64,000 bases of DNA from the NCBI GenBank assembly GCA_030063045.1, contig JAQSEB010000001.1, positions 1,240,001 to 1,304,000 on the forward strand. Direction: 5' to 3'. The DNA is from Pratylenchus scribneri. Taxonomy: Eukaryota; Nematoda; Chromadorea; Rhabditida; Pratylenchidae. Below the pieces are notes generated by a model. The model made no database searches. It had not been told where the DNA came from and saw nothing but the letters and a program-made list of their open reading frames with translations. A program made the position numbers and the translations under genes. The first letter of the stretch is position 1. The number at the start of each line of letters is the position of its first letter. Shown in pieces: positions 51,917 through 61,692 of the stretch.

Positions 51917-53054
51917 CTACAAATAATAATGACGTGCCATTGCCAATGTCCCCATAGAATCTACAATTTTCATGCCCTTTTCATTCAATTCGGGCTTATT
52001 CATCGTTTTTCAATATTAAATTGGATACTTACGTATTATCTGTCTCCAGATTTGAAATTTTAAGATTCTTATTTTATTATTTATATTTTATAGCATAAAT
52101 CGACGAAAAAACACTATTTTAGGGCTAAATCTTATGAGCAATTTTGGGGGTAACATAGGATGATTTTGGGAGTGAAAAAATCTGGAGACAAAAAATACAA
52201 TACATGAATACCTATGCAATGAGCCTGATTTCTATTCTGGGGAGGATTTAAGGTGAGATAGAATCAAGCGGAATTAAAACAGGCGGAATTATTCTAAGTT
52301 GACCAGGCGGATTTATTCTTAGAAACAGGCGGAATTATTAAAACTTAGTCAACCAGGCGGAATTATTAAAACTTAGTCAACCAGGCGGAATTATTAAAAC
52401 TTAGTCAAACAGGCGGAATTATTAAAACTTAGTCAACCAGGCGGAATTATTAAAACTTAGTCAACCAGGCGGAATTATTAAAACTTAGTCAAACAGGCGG
52501 AATTATTAAAACTTAGTCAACCAGGCGGAATTATTAAAACTTAGTCAAACAGGCGGAATTATTAAAACTTAGTCAACCAGGCGGAATTATTAAAACTTAG
52601 TCAATCATGCGGAATTATTAAAACTTAGTCAAACAGGCGGAATTATTAAAACTTAGTCAACCAGGCGGAATTATTAAAACTTAGTCAACCAGGCGGAATT
52701 ATTAAAACTTAGTCAAACAGGCGGAATTATTAAAACTTAGTCAACCAGGCGGATAAAACTTAGTGAGCAAATTTTCTACCAAAAAATGACGTACCAATGC
52801 CATTTCCCTACAATTTTTTTATCCTTTTTCATCAATTCGGGCTTATTCATCGTTTCCCTATTAATTTATACTTACAAATTCCACAGCAAAATAATTTGGA
52901 TTTGGATGTTCCTTCGCCGGCATCCGCCGTGTCAAAATGGACTTTGGCCAATTTTGCATCCATTTGGGCAAAGTAGACAAATCCAATGGATGGGAATGGC
53001 CTTTTATGGATGGTTAATTTTGGTGTGGAAGGTGGCCAAAATGAATGAATTGGA
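51917..53054 (-). CDS. 3' exons of an unrecognised gene
   Basis: The exon 53054-52876 reads KLTIHKRPFPSIGFVYFAQM then DAKLAKVHFDTADAGEGTSK and SKLFCCGI and ends at a strong donor (T|GTAAGT). The last exon 51960-51917 joins in phase to give YSMGTLAMARHYYL and a stop. The intron between them contains array E. Upstream exons were not found with confidence; a minus-strand open stretch at 55.2-54.9 kb (GGGKHVFLIGGWKSELLGWP, FDSTNLIMNFGDGNRKFDG) could belong to it but contains an in-frame TGA. I recognise no family. Confidence 0.45.
51930..52030. repeat. Direct duplication flanking array E (left copy)
   Basis: The segment with ATGACGTGCCATTGCCAATG, AATTCGGGCTTATTCATCG and a TACTTAC donor complement is repeated at 52782-52876 (ATGACGTACCAATGCCAT, AATTCGGGCTTATTCATCG, TACTTAC). 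The copies comprise the ends of an original short intron and lie on either side of the minisatellite. Confidence 0.7.
52262..52762 (+). repeat. Minisatellite array E, 28-bp unit
   Basis: About 17 units identical in design to array A (ACAGGCGGAATTATT plus AAAACTTAGTCAA), with the same A/C variation before CAGG. Left flank: TATGCAATGAGCCTGATTTC at about 52208, which also precedes array D at about 38348. Confidence 0.95.
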
Positions 53055-53549
53055 CTGAAAATTGAAAAAAGAAATTTTTGATAAATTATAGATTAATTAG
53101 AAGTAGGGGTTAGCGGAAATGGAGCAAATGAATGAGGCCAAGGAATTTTTTGGGAGGAAGAAATGAATGGAAAATGTGAATTGATTGAAGGAGAAGAAAA
53201 GGGGAGTGAATATGAATGGCCATAAATTAAGCAAGAATTTGGCCGAATGAATTAAATGGCCATTTAATTACATGTTCAAAAACATCAAGTACTTTAACTT
53301 CAAATATATTCAATAAATTCCCCTCAATTCCTTTTTATTACCATTTTCATTTCAAATTGAATTATTGGGGGGTGTGCGGATTCTGTGAAATTAAATAAAT
53401 TTGGAGTAGTCTGGCTACGAAGACAGTAGGTAAAATGAAAAATGGCACACATTGATTCATCAATGGGTGGACGGGGAATACAAAAATGCGCGGCAATTGA
53501 GGAAAAAAACACATTTATTTGTTTAACTTTTGAGCCTAATAGTCATAAA

Positions 53550-54639
53550 CAGAGCTGTGCTTTTCATAAAGCTTGACTCCGACTCCGACTCCGGACTCCG
53601 ACCTTTCAAAAATTTAGCTCCGACTCCGACTCCGGACTCCGGGCTTTCCGATTTTTGACTCCGACTCCAACTCCGGGGTAGGGTTGCGCCCCCGCACCCG
53701 CGGGGGCCACCCCCGACGGGGATCCCCGCACTTTTTGGGTTTCACCCCCGACCCTACCCCCGCATATGCCACCCCCGCGCCCCCGCATCCCCGCAAGAGC
53801 CACCCCCGCGCCCCCGCACCCCCGCGGGGGTGAACATGCACCCCATATTATTGGATTTTTCAAGGAAAATGGGGTTCGATAGGGAAATGTTGACCAAATT
53901 TTTGTAGGATATTAAAATTTTTTATTAAAATTTTTCTCTGCGAGGCTATTTTTAGGTAAAATTTTTCGCTGCGCGGCCATTTTTGGATGAAATTTTTCTT
54001 CAAAAAAATTTTTTATTTGAAAAATGTGGCTTTTTAAAAAATTTACGCTACCCCCGCCCCCGCGGGGATCCCCGCGGGGGCCCCCGCAAGGGGTCACCCC
54101 CGAACCCGTCCCCGCAAGTGCCAACCCCGCAAACCCCGACCCCCGCACAACCCGCCCCCGCACTGCGGGGGCGCAACCCTACTCCGGGGTCGTTCTAAAA
54201 CTCGACTCCGACTCCGGAGTTTGACTCCGCAGAAAATTTTTTTAAGTAATTTCGATTTGGCTCCAGGCAATTTTGTGTAAAATTAACATCTATTTCCGAA
54301 AATGATATAATTTCGGTACGAAAATTTCAATTTTAATCAAAATAAACCAAAAAAATTTAATTTTAAAAAAATTGAAAAGGAAAAATTTTTTAAAAAATAG
54401 GTAAAAAATACAATTTTTTTAATAAAAATCCGGAGTCGACCGGAGTCCGGAGTCGATCAAAATTTTTGACTCCGACTCCGACTCCGACTCCCAACTCCGA
54501 CCTATGAAAATTTTGACTCCAGCTCCGACTCCGGACTCCGACCTTTTCAATTTTCGACTCCGACTCCGACTCCAGCTCCGGAGCGGAGTCGGAGTTGGAG
54601 TCGGAGTCGGAGCCGGAGTCGGAGTCGGACCCTGCTCTG
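53550..54639. mobile_element. Outer hAT-like element with GACTCC subterminal repeats
   Basis: Flanked by a perfect 8-bp direct repeat GTCATAAA (53542-53549 and 54640-54647). Ends are CAGAGC... and ...GCTCTG, hAT-like, with imperfect longer inverted repeats. Subterminal regions are (GACTCC)n at the left and (GGAGTC)n at the right, i.e. inverted. Without the nested element it is about 580 bp. There is no transposase ORF. Confidence 0.75.
53679..54181. mobile_element. Inner hAT-like element with C/G-rich ends
   Basis: Nested in the previous element. Perfect 18-bp inverted ends TAGGGTTGCGCCCCCGCA and TGCGGGGGCGCAACCCTA. A perfect 8-bp target duplication CTCCGGGG flanks it (53671-53678 and 54182-54189). 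Subterminal blocks are CCCCCGC-type repeats and the centre is A/T-rich, a very sharp composition contrast. There is no transposase ORF. Confidence 0.85.
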
Positions 54640-55419
54640 GTCATAAACAAAACAATTCGTCCAACGGATGGCATTGACACTAAAAAATCCATGAAAATTG
54701 TACATTTTGGGATGGCACAAAAAGTAAATAAATTGACTTTGGCCAATCTTTGTTGCGCAAATTTAGATGAAAATAAAAACAAATGGAAATGGATGAATGG
54801 CATTTTGGCTTTTGGGTGAAAGGGAAGGGATTTGTCATTCATCATTGGACATCATTGATGAAAGGTAAAAATGAATGTGACCGAATGAAATTGTTGGGTA
54901 TGGAAAAGTGAAAATTAATTTAAATTATACCCCTTTTCCATCAAATTTACGGTTGCCATCGCCAAAATTCATAATCAAATTTGTGGAATCGAAAGAAGGC
55001 GCCCAATGTGAATGTTTGTGCTTTCGGCAAATTTAGCCACCGAAAATGGATTGGAAAATTGAAGTGGGAGGGGACGGAAGGACACCAATGCCCTCTGCCC
55101 GGGTAATTATATCAAATGCCTTTGGGGGCCAACCCAATAATTCACTTTTCCAACCACCTATCAAAAACACATGTTTGCCCCCTCCTTCCATTAGTGTTCC
55201 TTCGAATTCGACAAATCGTGGTGTCGTTCACAGCACCCGACCATTTTGCCGGCTGTTGCGCAAAATAATGGTTGGGTCACCAACAGAAGAAGCAGGTGGA
55301 AATTTTTAAAGAGTGTGGAAAAGGGCAAAAAATGGGGGAGGAGGATGTTTTTTACTTGGAAATTAATGGGAATGGGAATAAATGTCTGATGAGGGAATGT
55401 GGAAATTGGAATTGAATAA

Positions 55420-56010
55420 AAGTTTATTGAGGGCTTGGAAAAGGCGGCTGACTCAATTTTAACAAATTGGAATGTTTTTACACTTATTTATTTAAAATTA
55501 ATTGGCTCTTTTCTAAAAATGTTTGCAATATTTTGAACATTTTTTGTAGGCTAAATACAAACAAATTGCCAGTTAAATTGTGCCGGTTTGTCTACTAAAT
55601 GTCAAATATTTTTGTCAGGAAATAATAATTTTAAGTGAGAAAATCAAAATATATATAAATATTGCCTGAGGGAATATCATATATAATAAAAAGGGAGATA
55701 ATATAAGTTTATTGAAGGTTTGAAGGCTTGGAAAAGTTGCTAACAAATTGGAATGTTTTTGTATTAAATTAACCACTTATTAATTGGCCCTTTCGTGGTG
55801 TGCTACATTTTGGACATTTTTTTTTCTAGAGACCAATACACAAAATGACGATAAAATGGGTTGATTTTATTTTTTTATTAATTTAGTCAACGTTTTATCA
55901 ATGTTTTTTTGTGAGGAAATAATAATAATTCCAAACAATTTCCAAGCGACGGCAATATAGGTATAATATTGCCCGAGGGAATATCGTATATGTAAAAAAA
56001 GGAGTTTGAT
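55420..56010. repeat. Diverged tandem duplication of about 290 bp
   Basis: Copy 1 (about 55420-55700) and copy 2 (about 55705-56000) share in order AAAGTTTATTGA, AACAAATTGGAATGTTTTT, a TTAATTGGC word, AGGAAATAATAAT, and AATATTGCC(T/C)GAGGGAATATC. The order is conserved with many substitutions. No coding potential. Confidence 0.6.
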
Positions 56011-56217
56011 TAAAATATTCGCTCATTAAAAAAGTATTCATTCATTCATTAAAGACCAACTAATGTATTTTATTTACCTATATTTTTCATTTCCTCAATC
56101 TCTTATTGTTGAATGAAATGAATAGAATAAGTATTGTGGCTGCCTCTGATGAGGAAATTAATTTTATTCTGGGTTTAATTAATAAATATTTTGTCAATAA
56201 AAAAAGTCTGAATTCAA

Positions 56218-59200
56218 TTAATTTAATTCCAACAAAGAAAGAGTGGATTCAAATTCCCCAATTCTTCCCCTTCTCTTCATTATTTCATCCAATTTGATTT
56301 CATTTTGTTTCAAAATTGGTTTCATATCGGCCAAAATTATTTCCGGATTAATTGGAATATTTGGGCATTGTTTCATTTCTTCAATAAATTCGCGCATTTT
56401 TTCCAATTTGCCTAATAAAAAAAACAATTAAAAATGAAGGAATTGAAACATTTTTTACCATTTTTAATCAATTTTTGAAGATAAATTGCAGCCAATAGTC
56501 GAAATTCCTCTGGGGCTTCCAATTCGGTTGCCTATGGAAAATTGAATCCAATTTTTTAGTATAAAAATAGAATAAATGAACTTACGGCACGAAGCAACAT
56601 TTCCATTTGAGCATCACTGTTGGCCAATTCCATTTGTTGGTCATCAATTTGCGTTGAGGTTGGGGCCAATTTGCCACAATTCAACAGTTCAATGAACATT
56701 GAAATCAATCCATTCGGCAATGAATGGGAAATTAATTGGAATGAGGCCATGTGGGAAAGCAGAAAATCCCCGCTCAAATTCAAAGAAAGCCAAGAATGAA
56801 GAGAACGTGAAAAGAGGAAGGCATCCCCGTTGTTGAGCACCAAAATGGGAACACCATTCGTGGAAATGGTAGCATGGATGATTTGAAGAGTGCCTGATAA
56901 GAATATATGAAATGAATTGGGAAAAAGGGAGTTAAAATTTTATGGAAAATTAGTCTTTAATTAAAACTTTACGAAAACATTTTAAATTATAATTACAATT
57001 CCTTTGTAAAACATTTACAATTACAATCATTTGTAAAATATTTACAATTACAATCCTTTGTAAAACATATACAATTACAATTACAATCCTTTGTAAAACA
57101 TTGACAATTACAATTACAATCCTTTGTAAAACATTGACAATTACAATCATTTGTAAAACATTTACAATTACAATTACAATCCTTTGTAAAACATTTACAA
57201 TTACAATCCTTTGTAAAACATTGACAATTACAATTACAATCATTTGTAAAAGATTTACAATTACAATCCTTTGTAAAACATTTACAATTACAATTACAAT
57301 CCTTTGTAAAACATTGACAATTACAATTACAATCATTTGTAAAAGATTTACAATTACAATCCTTTGTAAAACATTTACAATTACAATTACAATCCTTTGT
57401 AAAACATTGACAATTACAATTACAATCATTTGTAAAAGATTTACAATTACAATCCTTTGTAAAACATTGACAATTACAATTACAATCCTTTGTAAAACAT
57501 TTTAATTACAATTACAATCCTTTGTAAAACATTTACAATTACAATCCTTTGTAAAACATTTACAATTACAATTACAATCATTTGTAAATACAATCCTTTG
57601 TAAAACATTTACAATTACAATTACAATCCTTTGTAAAACATTGACAATTACAATTACAATCATTTGTAAAAGATTTACAATTACAATCCTTTGTAAAACA
57701 TTTACAATTACAATTACAATCCTTTGTAAAACATTGACAATTACAATCATTTGTAAAAGATTTACAATTACAATCCTTTGTAAAAGATTTACAATTACAA
57801 TCCTTTGTAAAACATTTACAATTACAATTACAATCCTTTGTAAAACATTGACAATTACAATTACAATCATTTGTAAAAGATTTACAATTACAATCCTTTG
57901 TAAAACATTTTAATTACAATTACAATCCTTTGTAAAACATTTGCAATTACAATCCTTTGTAAAACATTTACAATTACAATCCTTTGTAAAACATTTACAA
58001 TCCTTGGTAAAACATCTATAATTAGAATTACACTCAGTGTTTAGCACTATTTCAGGTTTATATACACAAAATTTTTGGTAACACCTAGCGCTTTTGGCTG
58101 GTTTTTGTATACACTGGTTAGGGTTTATAAAGAAGATTTAATCAGTCGACTAAAAACGACAATTTTAGCTTAGTGGGTTGATGCTTTTTTTGTAAAATTG
58201 AGGTCACGGGTTCGAACCCGCTCACAGTCCGGTAATTTTTTCGGACTTGTTTGTCACTTTTATCGACTTTTATATATTATATTATGAAAATCTAGGCTAA
58301 AAATAATATTTAGACCAAAAAACATAGTACTAAAAGCACTATTATAATTAAAATAATAAATAAAATAAGCTCATAAAAATTTAAATCAATTGCCTTGTTA
58401 CTTTATTTCTAGACTTTTTAGGAAACGTAATATTTTCTATATTTTTAGGTAATTGGATGGAACCAAAATTACCTGAAGTGCAGCCAAGGAGTAAAGTTTT
58501 GATGGAAGTTTGCAATAGGCGAATTGATTTCCTCAAATCCCTTTAAATATTATTTTAATTATATTAATTAATTAATGCCAAACCAAATTGTCAATTCCCC
58601 TTCAATGTCCACTGCCAAACACAAATCATTTCGAATTTCCAAAATGGCTATTGTGGAATTTGTGTGAATTGAAAATGAAAGTTTGCCGGTTGAAGTGGAA
58701 TAAACGAGCAAATTTCTGTCTTCATGTGTGCAACAAGTCCAATCACTAAATAAAATTTAAAATTGAGGAATATTTAAATTAAATTTAACCAACCAATTTG
58801 CCTGCATCAAAATTAATGGACTTCCAATTGTTCGTTCCCATTTCAATTCTCTGCCAAATTTTGCCTGCATTTTTGAATATTTTATTCCTCTTTTCAGCGC
58901 ATTTTTTGCCAAAATTTGATCGACTCCACATTTTGGGCCCTTTTAAATTAAAATAAAAATAATTTTAAAAAATTAATACCATTGGAATTTGAATGGAAAG
59001 ATTCCGACGAATTTGAGGGGTCGGCAACCGAACATTTGCAATATTTTGTAGATTAATTGCCTGAGGGAATGGCTTCAATTCGCAACCACTTTCGGGAATA
59101 ATTTCAGGCAAATTGCGTAATTTATCATCCTTTTTTATTAAATAAATTATAATAAAAATTAATCTTAAAATTCAACCTGATTTTTGTCATTATTGTCGAC

Positions 59201-59783
59201 GGATGCATTCAAAAATGATGTGGAAAAATTCATTGAATCTTCATTCATGTCCATTATTTCCTTATTATTTATTCCGGCCTCCTCCTCATTGCCCACCCGA
59301 TCGATTAATGATGGATTGGCTCGCATCGCTGTTTCCGATTGTTGGGGTTGTTCTTTTGTTGCTGATGTTAAAACATTCGATGTAAATGATGGTCTAAAAT
59401 ATTAAATTAAATCAATAAAAAAATAAAAGTGGGAGGATTTTTAGGTTTTGATCTATTTTTTGCATCGGATTTGATGAGAAAAGTACAAAAATAACCTTTA
59501 TTTCATGTTTTGTGATATAATTTCTTTATAAAATATTTTTGCAACTAAAAATTGTCTGTTTTTAATGTTCCCGAAATCCTTTTTGGCAATTTAAAAACTA
59601 AATAAACAACTTTTTCCATTTTTGTGCCCCTAATTATTTTAATTAATTAATTAATAACCCCGGTGGTTGAGGCTGTTCCAATCCGCTGCCAATGCATCCC
59701 AGAAAAACTGGCTGAATTTTTCGTTTCTTCGGAGCTTCTTTTTGCATATCACCGGTCAAATGCTGAACAGTTGGCCTTTTCAT
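56218..59783 (-). CDS. HIRA: HIRA C-terminal half, WD40 domain absent
   Basis: HIRA is the H3.3 histone chaperone scaffold (nucleus). Nine exons join in phase from ATG 59783: MKRPTVQHLTGDMQKEAPKK with KKRKIQPVFLG (the B-domain that binds ASF1), GPSFTSNVLTSATKE, an acidic linker, PTPQIRRNLSIQI, KCGVDQILAKNALKRGI, DWTCCTHEDRNLLVYSTSTG, ELTIW spliced to DLRKSIRLLQTSIKTLLLG, TNGVPILVLNNGDAFLFSRS, then MEMLLRAVATELEAPEEFRL and REFIEEMKQCPNIP, stop 56218. This covers the B-domain and the C-terminal Hira domain, about 485 residues. The family's N-terminal seven WD40 repeats are missing, and the transporter gene lies directly upstream. The 1.58-kb intron holds array F2 and a SINE-like copy. Confidence 0.85.
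56975..58020 (+). repeat. Minisatellite array F2, 21/27/33-bp units
   Basis: Same family as array F1: TTACAA hexamers plus TTACAATCCTTTGTAAAACA. Additional variants are CATTTGTAAAAGATT and CATTGACAA, partly arranged in a higher-order pattern of three to four units. It lies in a HIRA intron. Confidence 0.95.
58145..58250 (+). repeat. tRNA-derived SINE-like copy 5
   Basis: A-box-like TTAGCTTAGTGGGTTGA at about 58166-58181 and B box GGGTTCGAACCC at 58208-58219, then GCTCACAGTCCGG and a T-run. In the HIRA intron, antisense to the gene. Confidence 0.7.
59430..59655. repeat. Possible dispersed repeat shared with 17090-17290
   Basis: Both stretches show, in order, GGATTTTT, GGTTTTGA.CTATTTTTT or GGTTTGACCTATTTTTTT, a GAT(T)(C/T)GATGAG word, then AT-rich sequence. 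They lie in introns of HIRA and aspartate aminotransferase. Similarity is modest. Confidence 0.35.
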
Positions 59784-59909
59784 TTACTGCTAATTTAATT
59801 AATATAATTAATTATGTTTTTAATATAAATAAAATGGATAAAATCCATTAAAAAAACAGCATTTAAATATAATAAAATTTATAACAACAATTTAAAAAAC
59901 AATAATAAT

Positions 59910-61101
59910 TTATAATTTCTTTTGTTTTTTCGTATTTTTCGATTCTTTAAACCAGCGCCACAATTTATTATGTCCATCATAGAATGTAAAAGTGCCAATT
60001 AAAACCAACAATGTTGGGAATAAATGTTGAAGGCCAAAATCATTTTTAAAAATTATCACAGAGAAAAATATGTTCAAAAATTTGCGCAGGGATAAAATCA
60101 AATTGACTTGAAGGGAATTCAGCTCAGCGGCCAATTCGTAAACACTTCGAATACAAAAATATTGGAAAAGGATTGAAGCGGACATAAATAGCATTGAAAT
60201 TTGAGCATTTCTTTGGCCAATAAATAATTCAGCAAAATCATTTTTAATTTCATTGTGCACAAAAATGAACAGTGGCAATGAGAAAAGATGCTTAATTTTA
60301 ATTAAATTAATTTATTTAAATAAAAACAAACCACATAGAACATCATTTCTTCGGGGTGTTTCCCATAAAGCATAAATATTTTCTCTTGTAAAATTCCCAA
60401 ATAGGCTGAAGCAAATGTGGTCAAAAACATTATGAATATTCCTAAAAAATAAAAAAATTAATTAAATATTAATTAATTAAAACCTATAAAAAATAATGAA
60501 GTCCTTTCCGAGGCCAATGATGTTGAATTATTGCTGATTTTTTGTTCATTTGCGGCCAATGTAAATAAAATAATGCCAAAAGTCACCGCCAAAACGGAGC
60601 AAATCCTTCCAAAAGAGAATTGTCTATTTTGTAGAAGCCAAGTCAAAATCACATTTGCTGTCAGTGTACCCTAAATTTAATAATTATATGGTTCAATTTA
60701 AATTAAAAAATGAACCGACCGATCGAAATATAATAATTAGAGGGAATGGAATGGACTCAAAAGTGAACACTCGATTGTTGGCCACATTGGTGATGAAGAA
60801 AATTAATATTATTGGGAGATATGTTCTTAAAAAAATTAAAAATAAATTTAATTAAAAATAGTAATAAAACCTTAATGGAATTCGTCTGTTTTGAATAAAT
60901 TCTGGATGCCGAATAAACCCTTCAAAGGTCATAAAAATGAATATTGCAAATGTGAGAAGGCTAAATGATGAATTTCCTGAATTCCTTAAAATTAATTTTT
61001 AATTAAATTTTAGTATTAAAAAATAACCACCGGCTAATCATTTCCATTGTAATTGTATTGCATGTACAACTGGTCAATGCCCAAATTGTTGTTGTGGCCA
61101 T
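59910..61101 (-). CDS. UDP-sugar transporter, SLC35B4-like
   Basis: Multi-pass nucleotide-sugar transporter of the UAA/SLC35B family, expected in ER or Golgi; SLC35B4 carries UDP-xylose and UDP-GlcNAc in other animals. Exons join from ATG 61101 (MATTTIWALTSCTCNTITME) through SSFSLLTFAIFIFMTFEGFI, IPLRTYLPIILIFFITNVAN, FPLIIIFRSGTLTANVILTW, GRICSVLAVTFGIILFTLAA, FMTFLTTFASAYLGILQEKI-type TM segment, YGKHPEEMMFYVHLFSLPLF, QYFCIRSVYELAAELNSLQV, SLRKFLNIFFSVIIF, LFPTLLVLIGTFTFYDG, and a Lys-rich C-terminus KESKNTKKQKKL (KKxx-like). About 320 residues, family-typical. Its stop is 127 bp from the HIRA start on the same strand, suggesting an operon. Confidence 0.87.
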
Positions 61102-61109
61102 TTTTTTAA

Positions 61110-61690
61110 TATAATTTTTGAACAAAATTTGCATAAATTGATTACATCTCTTTTAATTAAAAAATTAATTTAAATATTTTTTCAAGTAATCATTTTTTAT
61201 TTCTTTGATAAATTAAAATATTTAATAGTTTAAAATATACTCTAAGTCAATCAAAAATGGTCAAATCTTTATTCTTTATTATAGCTCTTTATTTTTATAT
61301 ATAATATATTCAAAATATATTCATAATAATTTTTTAATTTAAATAAACAGAAAAGAATCTCTGCACAATTTTGAGCAAAAATATACAATTCATTCATTCA
61401 AAATAACAAAACAATTCATTTATATATAATAAGAAGGTCGAACTAGTTGGTGGATAAGCAAAGGATGGATGAAAAATATAGATACATTCATTTTTACACA
61501 TTTATGTACACAGAGGGAAGCAGAATAAATGATGAGGATAAGTCAAATTAAAGTTGACTGTTTCAGCAGAAGAGGTTTTCATTTCAAATTGCAAAATTAA
61601 AGAAGAGAAAAAAAAGTCATAAAATTGAGGAAAGATTGGAAGTAAGCCAAAGAAAATTTGAGGCAAATTAATTAAAATTAATTTTGTGAA
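61110..61690. other. Intergenic between FNIP and SLC35B4-like gene
   Basis: About 590 bp, strongly AT-rich. I see no gene or repeat element. The minus-strand ORF 61861-61502 overlaps the FNIP end in another frame and is a shadow. Confidence 0.6.
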
Positions 61691-61692
61691 AG

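Noticed and set aside
56950..57913. ORFs of 90-160 codons in array F2 and 80 codons in F1
   Set aside because: Repeat by-products: units of 27 and 33 bp keep several frames open. They sit inside introns of confirmed genes.
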